Positions 8,095 through 15,149 of a stretch of DNA of 35,736 nt are shown one piece after another. The position numbers and the translations under genes are program-made. The notes under the pieces are model-generated. The model did not search any database. It saw nothing but the letters and a program-made list of their open reading frames with translations, and had not been told where the DNA came from. Position 1 is the first letter of the stretch; each line of letters begins with the position of its first letter. Origin of the DNA: Lachnospiraceae bacterium (GTDB taxonomy: Bacteria; Bacillota; Clostridia; Lachnospirales; Lachnospiraceae); NCBI GenBank assembly GCA_017469935.1, contig JAFUFL010000055.1, forward strand, positions 1 to 35,736, read 5' to 3'.

Positions 8095-8126
8095 TAAAGA
8101 AAGGCCCGCTGGAATACCAACGGGTC
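8095..8126 (-). terminator. Terminator after the PrsW-type gene
   Basis: On the minus strand, GACCCGTTGG-TATT-CCAGCGGGCC (one mismatch, one G-U pair) followed by TTTCTTTATG. It separates the two intramembrane protease genes. Confidence 0.65.
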
Positions 8127-8263
8127 TGAACATTTGAATGGTGGAGCGTAGCGGCACGGCGGCACGCCATCGCCTTTTCATCTAATCACTCATCTACTCA
8201 CATTCCCATAATCCTTTTGTTTCAGTTTACTCTTCTTTATTGCTTCCCATGTGTTCAGCTCTG

Positions 8264-9025
8264 CTATTGCTGTTGCAGCAGCTCCTGTTTGTCGCCGTTC
8301 CTGCTCCATGCACCGATTTTCCTGAGGAACAGGATCAATGCGATGAGGGTTCCTATCATAGCCGCAATGGCACCGATCACCATCGGGATAAGATAGTTGT
8401 AGTATGGCAGGTTTGACAGCTGATCCGCAGTTAAGCCCGCCAGATCTTTAGTGCTGCCGACAACCGACATGAGCCCTATGATAAACATGTCGAATGCGGT
8501 GTGGACCAGAATAGGTACTGCCAGTGACAGCACGTGAAACTTGAACTGTCCTGTGACACGGGCTTTGCCGTAATAATATCCCATGATTCCCTGGAACAGG
8601 ATATGGCCCGGCAGGATCGCCCGGACAATAGTTCCGGCACCTTCAAACAAATAAGTTACATCCTCCAGAAGAGTGAATCCGATACCAACCGCGATCGCTG
8701 CTATGATCACATCCAGCCAGCAGACAACTTCCCTGTTCTTCCTTATTGCAAGACGGAAGACGATGTATTTGATGATCTCCTCGGTCAGCGACGCAGTGAT
8801 CAGCGCCGTCAGAAAACCGCTGATGATCGGGTTCATACCATAGAATGTATCCTCCTGAATAGGCAGTACCAGTGTCAGGCAGAAGAACAGGATCACTCCC
8901 AATGCACCGAATAATACGAACTTGATGACCGCTTTCCTGGAATAAGGTTCTCCGGTCTTTTTCTTGAGTACCCAGGCCAGAATCAGAAAACACACAGCGA
9001 ACTGGGCAAGTGCTGCAAAAATCAT
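8264..9025 (-). CDS. PrsW-family intramembrane metalloprotease
   Basis: 253 residues with about seven or eight membrane segments. The family signatures are TEEIIKYIVFR (the EExxK/R box), a conserved acid in GIGFTLLEDVTYLF, LPGHILFQGIMGYYYGKA with the metal-ligand His, and VPILVHTAFDMF with the last His and Asp. PrsW in Bacillus makes the first cut in an anti-sigma factor; many clostridial homologues have no known target, and no sigma/anti-sigma pair is visible here. GGAGG lies 7 nt before the ATG. The ATG overlaps the stop of a short decayed frame as ATGA, so the present ribosome binding site lies inside that remnant. Confidence 0.88.
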   Translation of the reverse strand: MIFAALAQFAVCFLILAWVLKKKTGEPYSRKAVIKFVLFGALGVILFFCLTLVLPIQEDTFYGMNPIISGFLTALITASLTEEIIKYIVFRLAIRKNREVVCWLDVIIAAIAVGIGFTLLEDVTYLFEGAGTIVRAILPGHILFQGIMGYYYGKARVTGQFKFHVLSLAVPILVHTAFDMFIIGLMSVVGSTKDLAGLTADQLSNLPYYNYLIPMVIGAIAAMIGTLIALILFLRKIGAWSRNGDKQELLQQQ

Positions 9026-9170
9026 TTTTTATCCTCCATAATAAAAGGTATAAGACCATCAGCTATGTTAGCCAAGGAATCCAGTGTAAAATACCCTGAG
9101 CCTCTGTCATATTTGTTGCTTTCCTTCAGCGCAGGGACAAGAAAATTTGTTGCTTGTCGGCGTCCCCCTT
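9022..9170 (-). pseudogene. N-terminal remnant of a PLD/helicase-type gene
   Basis: A short frame encodes ATNFLVPALKESNKYDRG, then SGYFTLDSLANIADGLIPF, then ends as MEDKK-stop. The pattern LIPALKxSxxYDRGxGYFxxxSLxxIAxGL is the opening of phospholipase-D-like nuclease/helicase proteins found in defence and DNA-processing loci (family knowledge). Only about 45 residues survive. The downstream end runs into the ribosome binding site of the PrsW-type gene and the upstream end into the phosphatase pseudogene. It is a deletion scar and not a working gene. Confidence 0.5.
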
Positions 9171-9182
9171 CTTGTAATGGGG

Positions 9183-9885
9183 TCAGTCTTCCCTTCTCCC
9201 AAGATACTTTAGGCACAGCATCGTCACGTCATCGAACTGCGGCGCTCCGTCCGCAAACGCATCGACCGCCTCCCGCATATGTGCAATAACCTCCTTCGGC
9301 TGTGTGTCCCGGTTCCGATTCAGTGTGCTCACGAGGCGGTCCTCGCCGAACATCTCCATGGCGTTGTTGGTCGCCTCCGGCACACCGTCCGTATAGACGA
9401 AAAGACTGTCGCCGGGGTGGAGCTCGAACTCCCGCACTGTATATTTTGCCATCTTACTGATTCCGAGCGCCATATTATGCCTGTACCTGAGCACTTCATA
9501 CTCTCCGCCCGCGCGCTTCATGACCGGGTTTTCGTGCCCCGCGTTGCAGGCCTTGCCGCGTCCGGTGGAAATCTCGATCACTGCCAGCCTCATCGGCAGC
9601 ATATTTACCTGAATATCCGATGCCAGCCTGAGCTCCTCATCCAGCCTGTCCAGCTCGGAGATCATGGAGACAATGTCCCGCATCTCGTTCCCGGCCTCCC
9701 GGTTATCCATCACACCCCTTAGAAATTCGAAACTATTTTCATCCGCCGTCTTGATCCGGCTGCGGGCCGTGATCCCGACCTGGTCCTCCGGATGCTGCGC
9801 ATTATACCGCTCGACTCCCTCTGTCACGAGCGAAGCCAGGTACTGCAGCGTGGAGCGGCTGTCCGTCTTGGAAAAAAGCAAAAAC
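9183..9885 (-). pseudogene. SpoIIE/PP2C-type phosphatase with the catalytic core deleted
   Basis: The open frame joins two parts of a stage II sporulation E-type serine phosphatase. The first part (FSKTDSRSTLQYLASLVTEG ... AGNEMRDIVSMISELDR..., then ELRLASDIQVNMLP) is the lead-in that normally precedes the PP2C domain. It joins MRLAVIEISTGRGKACNAGH directly, which is the second half of that domain, then HPGDSLFVYTDGVPEA and QFDDVTML. The usual DVGGDFYD and DVSGKG segments, which carry metal-binding Asp residues, are absent: a deletion of very roughly 90-100 residues. The 5' end is also missing, since the frame enters from the upstream MscS gene without a start site. Most likely non-functional. 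Confidence 0.75.
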
Positions 9886-12879
9886 TTAGGACATTTTTGA
9901 CGTATCCGCTTTATTAACTGCGGCGTCTCCCAGATTGATGGTGATATTGGACTGGGCGTACTGCAAAAGTTTCCGCTCGGCCATGGACTGCAGAGCCCGG
10001 TTAATGTCAAACCTTATGGCCATCATGTGCTCTTCCGCTCCTTCCGCGGAGATGCTGACGATCATTTTATCCTCATTGAATTCATTGATACCGTTAAATC
10101 TCGGTCCGCTTATGATATAGGGGTTTTTCTGCGCGACCAGAGGCAGTTCCTCGTCAAACAGCTTTGTAAGTTCATCGATGGACATAGTGACGGGCAGGCT
10201 GATCCTGACCACGCACACGGATGTCTGTTTGCTGAAATTGATCACGCTTCCGATCTCATGGTTGCTTATGGTCTTGACATCTTTGCTACCGCTAACGACC
10301 TTTGTAGAGCGGACGCCAATCTCCGTAACCTTTCCTTTGAAGTCTCCGATCTGAACGATGTCACCTACGTAGTAGGTTCTCTCAAAGACAATACTCAGTC
10401 CGGCCAGTATATCCGCCACGATGTCTTTGGCCCCCAGCGAGATGGCCAGTGACAAAAGACCGATCGAAGCCAGCAGCGTTGCCGTGTCGACGCCCAAAAA
10501 GCTCAGTGAGACGCAGACCGCCCCGATAAACATGGCGTAATTGAGGAAACTGCGGACCAGTTTGAATACTGTCTCTCCCCTCAGATCTGTCACACTGACC
10601 AGCATGAGGGTGATCACCTTTACAATCAGGTAGGCCAGATACTCAACGCAGAAGGTCACCAGCACGGCGATCACGGAGAAGAGGTTGATACCCTTGGTCC
10701 AGTTCCCTCTTATAACGAAGGTAAGTACAGAGTGCCTGGCGAGCGGCAGATTCCCATAGGAGACAAGAATCATGACCACCAGCAGGATACCGGTCAGAAT
10801 CTGCATGATCGTCTTGGCCTTGTTCTCCGGCAGCATATCGCGCCACGTGACAGCCAGCGAATCCATGGAAGGCGCTCTCTGCGCGATCTTCTGCATATAC
10901 TCCTCAGACGTTTCTTCCATCCGGAGTGCATAGCGCTCATAGTTTTCTTCGGTGTACTCCTTAAGCGCATATTTTGCCGTGATCACACTTCCGAACAGGA
11001 AGAGCCCGCCGGAAACAAGAGCAAGCAGCAGTCCGAGCCTTGACATATCGGTTGCGTCCATCATGTAAAAATACATGCTGCCGCCGACTTCTCCGGTGAT
11101 GCCGAAATACCACTCGTCATCCATGAAATAATAATTCATATAGCGGTCTTTCAGCCCCCTGGGGTCAATTCCCAGGCTCTCCATATTTGCCCCTTCATAA
11201 GCCTTCCTGCTGCAGGAGACAATTCTGTGCGTCTCGGGATCGATCTCCATGATCACCCGGTCCCGCGACTGCATTCTCTGGTAGATCTGTTCCTTGATCT
11301 GCGCTGTAATCTCCTCCTTTTCCTCTTCCGCAGAGGATCCCAAGGCAGGCAGCGCGATCAGAAGAGCGCCATAGGTGCCTTCTTTACCGGGTACATCATA
11401 GCGGATTCCGACAAAGCTGCGCGTATCCCCGGTGATCATGTCCTTTTCAGGCTCATGTACAATAGAGGAAACTCCTCTCAGAAGCCTTCTGAAATCATGT
11501 AAAGGATCGGTCTCATCTTCCGGCAGGATAAAGCCTGTATAATCCCTGCTGCAGGCAATCTCTGCCCCGTTTTCATCATAGAGCATCAGATAGTCTGCGG
11601 AAATCGCGTCCGAGATCTCGGCAAGTCTGTTTTTGTTTAGAAACGCGGGATCCTCTGTGAGCATGGAAGAGACAGTTTCTCCCAGGCCCAAATATCTTTC
11701 CGTGTCCAGTTCGCCCAGAGCCAGCCTGACACCTCTCCCATCCTCGATCTGCTCCTCCAGCATATCCAGTACATTACTGCCGATCCTGTTTTCGTGGTAC
11801 ATATACTGCACCATGACCGTGGTAAATGCAAACAGAGTAACCACCAGCGTTGACATGATCGTAAGCCTGGTCGTGCGTCTCTTAACCACTTCAGGGCTGT
11901 ACTTCACCCTGTGTTTCTCATCCAGGCGTTCCCTTCTGACCAGCCACTGTACGGAATAACACCATGTGATCAGCCCTGCCAGCATAATAGTGGCAAAGAG
12001 GACTTGCCAGATGATATCGCCCAGAATTGCCATCTTCTCGTTTTCCACGGAGTTGCAGCATATGGCCGTATAGCCGGTATTTTCTATTTCGATGGGGAAA
12101 CAGACAAATTCTTTGCCGCTGCCGATCTGCAGCGTGAAGTGTTCTTTACTCAGTTCTTCCCGGGAGATTCCCATTTCTTCCAGCGTGCTGTATTTTGAAA
12201 AGCCCTTTGTCTTGTAAAGGATAGAATCGCCCTCTTTTTCCGGATCGGAAGACGGGACTATAAGCAGTTCAATATCGTTCACGTTCTGAACCGCCTCCGT
12301 CAGCCTGACCGCAGAAATGCGGGATCTGATATAGTCGTCATACTCCGAGACGGATGTCCATCTGACAAAATACCATTCTCCCGAAATGCGGCCGCTGGTC
12401 AGAAGCACCTGGTTCTCAGGTGCGCTCTTTTCCTCCGCATCTGCGGATCCGCTATCTGCCGCCATTTCTGTCCGTGTCTGCTGATACTCGCCGGTCACCA
12501 TGTCCGCCGTAAGCGCAGGAAATAAGCCGTCCGCTCCCGGCGGCAGCTCCACTTTCCCGTCATGAACACGGACAACCATGCTGTTCTCCCAAAGGCGGTT
12601 TCCCGAAAACTCCCCGCCCGAAATCTGCGGTGCAAGCCTTATGGCCGCCAGCCTGACCCGGGCGTTTTCGTCCTCGCAGAAGCCTCTGCCGACCTCGTCC
12701 GCTGATCTGCCGTATCCCTCGATCATGCCGCGGACAGATTCCGTCTTGTTCACACTGTCCGCCATGACCAGTTCCCGGTTATAATGCTGTTCTACGCCAA
12801 GCATTACCGCCGTATAGGCGACCAGAAATATGATCGCAATCGCTATCGTTTGTTTCAGTCTTTTAACCGGATCCTTCAT
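9886..12879 (-). CDS. Very large MscS-type mechanosensitive channel with sensor-like N-terminal half
   Basis: 997 residues, over three times the length of E. coli MscS. A membrane anchor at residues 10-28 is followed by an extracytoplasmic region (about 30-280), a membrane segment near 285-310, another segment near 340-365, a second extracytoplasmic region (about 370-610; YLMLYDENGAEIACSRDYTG..., RIVSCSRKAYEG) that reads like a double-CACHE ligand sensor, then a run of membrane segments. The MscS core is at about 785-900: a Gly/Ala/Ser-rich TM3 (LLASIGLLSLAISLGAKDIVADILAGLSIVFE) and the beta domain (YYVGDIVQIGDFKGKVTEIGVRSTKV). The start at 12879 has a weak AAAGAGA site. It likely opens under membrane tension, perhaps modulated by a ligand (inference). 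A defective phosphatase gene follows. Confidence 0.9.
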   Translation of the reverse strand: MKDPVKRLKQTIAIAIIFLVAYTAVMLGVEQHYNRELVMADSVNKTESVRGMIEGYGRSADEVGRGFCEDENARVRLAAIRLAPQISGGEFSGNRLWENSMVVRVHDGKVELPPGADGLFPALTADMVTGEYQQTRTEMAADSGSADAEEKSAPENQVLLTSGRISGEWYFVRWTSVSEYDDYIRSRISAVRLTEAVQNVNDIELLIVPSSDPEKEGDSILYKTKGFSKYSTLEEMGISREELSKEHFTLQIGSGKEFVCFPIEIENTGYTAICCNSVENEKMAILGDIIWQVLFATIMLAGLITWCYSVQWLVRRERLDEKHRVKYSPEVVKRRTTRLTIMSTLVVTLFAFTTVMVQYMYHENRIGSNVLDMLEEQIEDGRGVRLALGELDTERYLGLGETVSSMLTEDPAFLNKNRLAEISDAISADYLMLYDENGAEIACSRDYTGFILPEDETDPLHDFRRLLRGVSSIVHEPEKDMITGDTRSFVGIRYDVPGKEGTYGALLIALPALGSSAEEEKEEITAQIKEQIYQRMQSRDRVIMEIDPETHRIVSCSRKAYEGANMESLGIDPRGLKDRYMNYYFMDDEWYFGITGEVGGSMYFYMMDATDMSRLGLLLALVSGGLFLFGSVITAKYALKEYTEENYERYALRMEETSEEYMQKIAQRAPSMDSLAVTWRDMLPENKAKTIMQILTGILLVVMILVSYGNLPLARHSVLTFVIRGNWTKGINLFSVIAVLVTFCVEYLAYLIVKVITLMLVSVTDLRGETVFKLVRSFLNYAMFIGAVCVSLSFLGVDTATLLASIGLLSLAISLGAKDIVADILAGLSIVFERTYYVGDIVQIGDFKGKVTEIGVRSTKVVSGSKDVKTISNHEIGSVINFSKQTSVCVVRISLPVTMSIDELTKLFDEELPLVAQKNPYIISGPRFNGINEFNEDKMIVSISAEGAEEHMMAIRFDINRALQSMAERKLLQYAQSNITINLGDAAVNKADTSKMS

Positions 12880-12943
12880 ACTATCTCTTTCTACAGCAGG
12901 GTCAGACCCTGTTACATTAGCGTATGCGTAGGCGGTGGGTAGT

Positions 12944-13354
12944 TCACAAATCTCCTTTTGCGCCTGCGTCTTCCGCTTTCTTCTCTGCCCTTTTAAGAAA
13001 CTTCTCGTTCTCCACGATAAAGCGGCAGTGCGTCCCTTTGGCGACTACTCCGGCTTCATCATAGGCCGCAACAGAAAATGTGAGCTTTCTCCTGTCAATC
13101 TCTATAAGCTCTGTCTCACAGCGCACCTTCATACCGACAGGCGTCGCTGAGATATGCTCGATCTGCAGCTGTGTGCCCACGGTTCCCTGCCCCGGCTCCA
13201 AATGCGCCGCAACACTTCTCCAGGCAGTTTCCTCTGCCAGCGCGACAACTGCGGGCGTCGCAAATACCGGTAGTTCTCCGCTTCCCATAGCCTGAGCGGT
13301 CAATTCCTTTGTGACAACTTGTTCTCTATTTCCTTTGATTCCTGTAGTAAGCAC
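12944..13354 (-). CDS. Hot-dog-fold thioesterase, FlK-like
   Basis: 136 residues from a GTG at 13354; GGAGA lies 5 nt before it, and the protein then begins VLTTGIKGNREQVVTKELTA, where related proteins begin. Longer frames have no ribosome binding site. It has the features of the fluoroacetyl-CoA thioesterase-like family: MGSGELPVFATPAVVALAEETAWRSV with the T..EE..A helix, and GTQLQIEHISATPVGMKVRCETELIEIDRRKLTFSVAAYDE. In family members a Thr, Glu and His act on the thioester. These proteins hydrolyse or bind acyl-CoA; the true substrate is unknown and fluoroacetyl-CoA is unlikely to be general. The C-terminal tail is Lys-rich. It precedes the MscS gene. Confidence 0.82.
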   Translation of the reverse strand: MLTTGIKGNREQVVTKELTAQAMGSGELPVFATPAVVALAEETAWRSVAAHLEPGQGTVGTQLQIEHISATPVGMKVRCETELIEIDRRKLTFSVAAYDEAGVVAKGTHCRFIVENEKFLKRAEKKAEDAGAKGDL

Positions 13355-13450
13355 TGCTTTCTCCAATCCGGAGCAGCTGAGGCGGCTCCTTATTTTTCTG
13401 TCTGCTATTGTAGCAGTGAATTGGAGCCAGGGCAATCTTGCGGTACCGCT

Positions 13451-13852
13451 TCAGCCGATGATGGCTTTTGTAAACTCCGCTGCCGCTTTTAAATCTTCGC
13501 TGTCAGGCTTTCCTCTGTGAATGCCCTTAAACTCACCTTTGCAGTGGAATTCGCGCTGCTCCATTGGAATACCGACCTTATCCGCCTCAGCCTTGACCTT
13601 TTTCCACGTGGAATTCAGCATGGCAGCCGAGCCGAAGTTTACGATCTTTCCCACCTTATCCTTTGACAGTGACCGGATAAACTTTCTCACTTCCGGATCG
13701 ATGCTGAAAGCGTAATAGGAATTTCCGAGGAAAAGAATATCTACCGGCTCTTCGATCGGCGAACTCAGCGGCAGCGCTTCCACTCCTGCCGCCTTGGCTA
13801 CAGCCTCTGCAAGGCGCTCAGTATTTCCGGTCCTTGTCTCCGTTGATCTCAT
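13451..13852 (-). CDS. Flavodoxin-like protein, first strand missing
   Basis: 133 residues. The FMN phosphate loop TRTGNTERLAEAVAKAA is at residues 7-23, followed by DILFLGNSYYAFSIDPEVRKFIRSL and VNFGSAAMLNSTWKKVKAEADKVG, all typical of clostridial flavodoxin-domain electron carriers of the small 'flavodoxin family protein' type. The hydrophobic first beta strand that normally precedes the loop (of type KIAVVYYS) is replaced by MRSTE, and the ATG lies inside the 3' end of the upstream CmpB-like gene (35-nt overlap). Either the start was lost by a deletion that joined the two genes, or the protein works with a shortened strand. Its role, if active, is electron transfer. Confidence 0.65.
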   Translation of the reverse strand: MRSTETRTGNTERLAEAVAKAAGVEALPLSSPIEEPVDILFLGNSYYAFSIDPEVRKFIRSLSKDKVGKIVNFGSAAMLNSTWKKVKAEADKVGIPMEQREFHCKGEFKGIHRGKPDSEDLKAAAEFTKAIIG

Positions 13853-14744
13853 CAGAAAGGCGCTTCCAAAGCTCCCCGTATCTCATGTGTTTGGAATCCG
13901 GAAACGCCCGCAGAAGACGCCTTGGCCCGAACACTTCCCCGGAAGTAAGCTGCCTGTGGAGGCGTTCTTCCAGATTTCTCCTGTATTCCTCCCGTTCTCT
14001 CCGCCGCTCCTGTGTCCGGCTCCGGAGTTCTCTCTGCCGCTCCTGCGCGAAGTCCCGCAGCTCCGCCCTGGCAAGCGCCGCCTGCACCCTGTTCTCGTCC
14101 ATTTTTTGCTGCGTCTGCAGTGCACTTTCCCCCAGCACGCCGCTCATCGAATCGCTGACGGTCCGCATGGATGCTCGGAGCTCGTCAAGCTGTGCCAGCC
14201 TCTTATTGAGGCCGACCATGATCGATACCGTAACAGCCAGATCCGCGGCAAATACCATATAGAAGGCTGCCAGCACTGCCCATCCCACACGCATCGGGAC
14301 CGTGTCCACAGTCAGCCTCTGCGTGATCGGATGGATGAAATCGATCATGATGAGCGTTCCTGTCCCCCATAGCAGGCTCATCTGCAGGCACACATATCCT
14401 CCGATATTGAACGGCCTGTCTGAATAATCCCACCATCGGGTGTGAAAGAGATGAAATAAGCTCCATCCGGCGATCAGCTCGACCAGAGACGCCAGCACCA
14501 TTCCCGCAAGAAACAGCGGTATAAATCGGATCTGTCCCATCCTCTCGAGAGGCAGCAGATCGACCACCCGGCAGATTGCCAGCATTCCAAACCCATAGAC
14601 CGGACAGACCGGTCCGTTCAGAAAACCTCTGTTGGCAACTTTCCCTGTCTTCACTGTACAGTAGACCACTTCCACGCACCATCCAAGGACCGAGTAAACG
14701 GCAAAATACCACAGAATTCTGTATATTTCCGACGCTGCTGTCAT
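13818..14744 (-). CDS. CmpB/ABC-type IV family membrane protein
   Basis: 308 residues from the ATG at 14744 (MTAASEIYRILW), chosen because AAAGGAGAAG lies directly upstream. Residues 8-190 match the putative ABC-transporter type IV (CmpB) family: an ILWYFAVYSVLGWCVEVVYC opening, NRGFLNGPVCPVYGFGML, ELIAGWSLFHLFHTRWWDYSDRPFNIGGYVCLQMSLLWG. There are five or six membrane segments. The C-terminal 110 residues are a charged, probably coiled-coil cytosolic tail (ELRDFAQERQRELRSRTQ...). Function is unproven; no ATPase or substrate-binding gene is adjacent. The stop overlaps the start of the flavodoxin-like gene. Confidence 0.82.
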   Translation of the reverse strand: MTAASEIYRILWYFAVYSVLGWCVEVVYCTVKTGKVANRGFLNGPVCPVYGFGMLAICRVVDLLPLERMGQIRFIPLFLAGMVLASLVELIAGWSLFHLFHTRWWDYSDRPFNIGGYVCLQMSLLWGTGTLIMIDFIHPITQRLTVDTVPMRVGWAVLAAFYMVFAADLAVTVSIMVGLNKRLAQLDELRASMRTVSDSMSGVLGESALQTQQKMDENRVQAALARAELRDFAQERQRELRSRTQERRREREEYRRNLEERLHRQLTSGEVFGPRRLLRAFPDSKHMRYGELWKRLSDEINGDKDRKY

Positions 14745-14862
14745 TCTTCTCCTTTCCGTTCTCAATACCGCTTTATGCGGATCACTTCGGGTTCGATGAA
14801 AGGAAAGCTGCGGAGAGGACAGTTTCCCGCAGCCTTTCCAATACTTATTGCGATTCTTTATG

Positions 14863-14891
14863 AGTATACTACCATATGACGTATCTGTCGC
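14863..14891 (-). promoter_or_regulatory. Promoter for the CmpB-like gene
   Basis: On the minus strand, GCGACA, a 17-nt spacer and TATACT, about 120 bp upstream of the start codon. Confidence 0.4.
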
Positions 14892-15009
14892 TGCAGGCTT
14901 GATGCGCCCTGCGAAGAATATCCGAACGGCAGAGTCCGCATAGAACGGAAAGACAGCTGGACAATAAGGAGAACAGACTACGCTCTTTGAAGGACTCTGT
15001 CGAAGCTTT
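14892..15009. other. Gene-free interval before an orphan terminator
   Basis: Between the CmpB-like promoter and the terminator at 15010 I see no gene of normal length, only a 13-codon ATG frame without a good ribosome binding site and an AAGGAGAA followed by no start. It may encode a short RNA ending at the terminator, or be the tail of a deleted plus-strand gene. The rest of the gap to 15149 holds the amidohydrolase leader. Confidence 0.3.
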
Positions 15010-15038
15010 AAAACGGCCCGTTTCGGGCCGTTTTCTTT
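15010..15038 (+). terminator. Orphan intrinsic terminator
   Basis: An 11-bp stem AAAACGGCCCG/CGGGCCGTTTT with a TTT loop and trailing CTTT. On the minus strand the A-tail also gives a U-run, so it may work both ways. No plus-strand gene lies directly upstream. Confidence 0.8.
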
Positions 15039-15149
15039 GCGGTAATCGTGTGTTATTATTTAAGTAACCGGCGACATGCTCGTGACACCGATTTTGGTTG
15101 GAAAAGCTGTCAGCAGAACCAACCTGCTCACATTATGGAGGGCGTAAAA

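Noticed and set aside
12896-12912. CAGGGTC-A-GACCCTG palindrome upstream of the MscS gene
   Set aside because: Considered as a terminator of the thioesterase gene, but there is no U-run on either strand. It is too short to call an operator without more copies.
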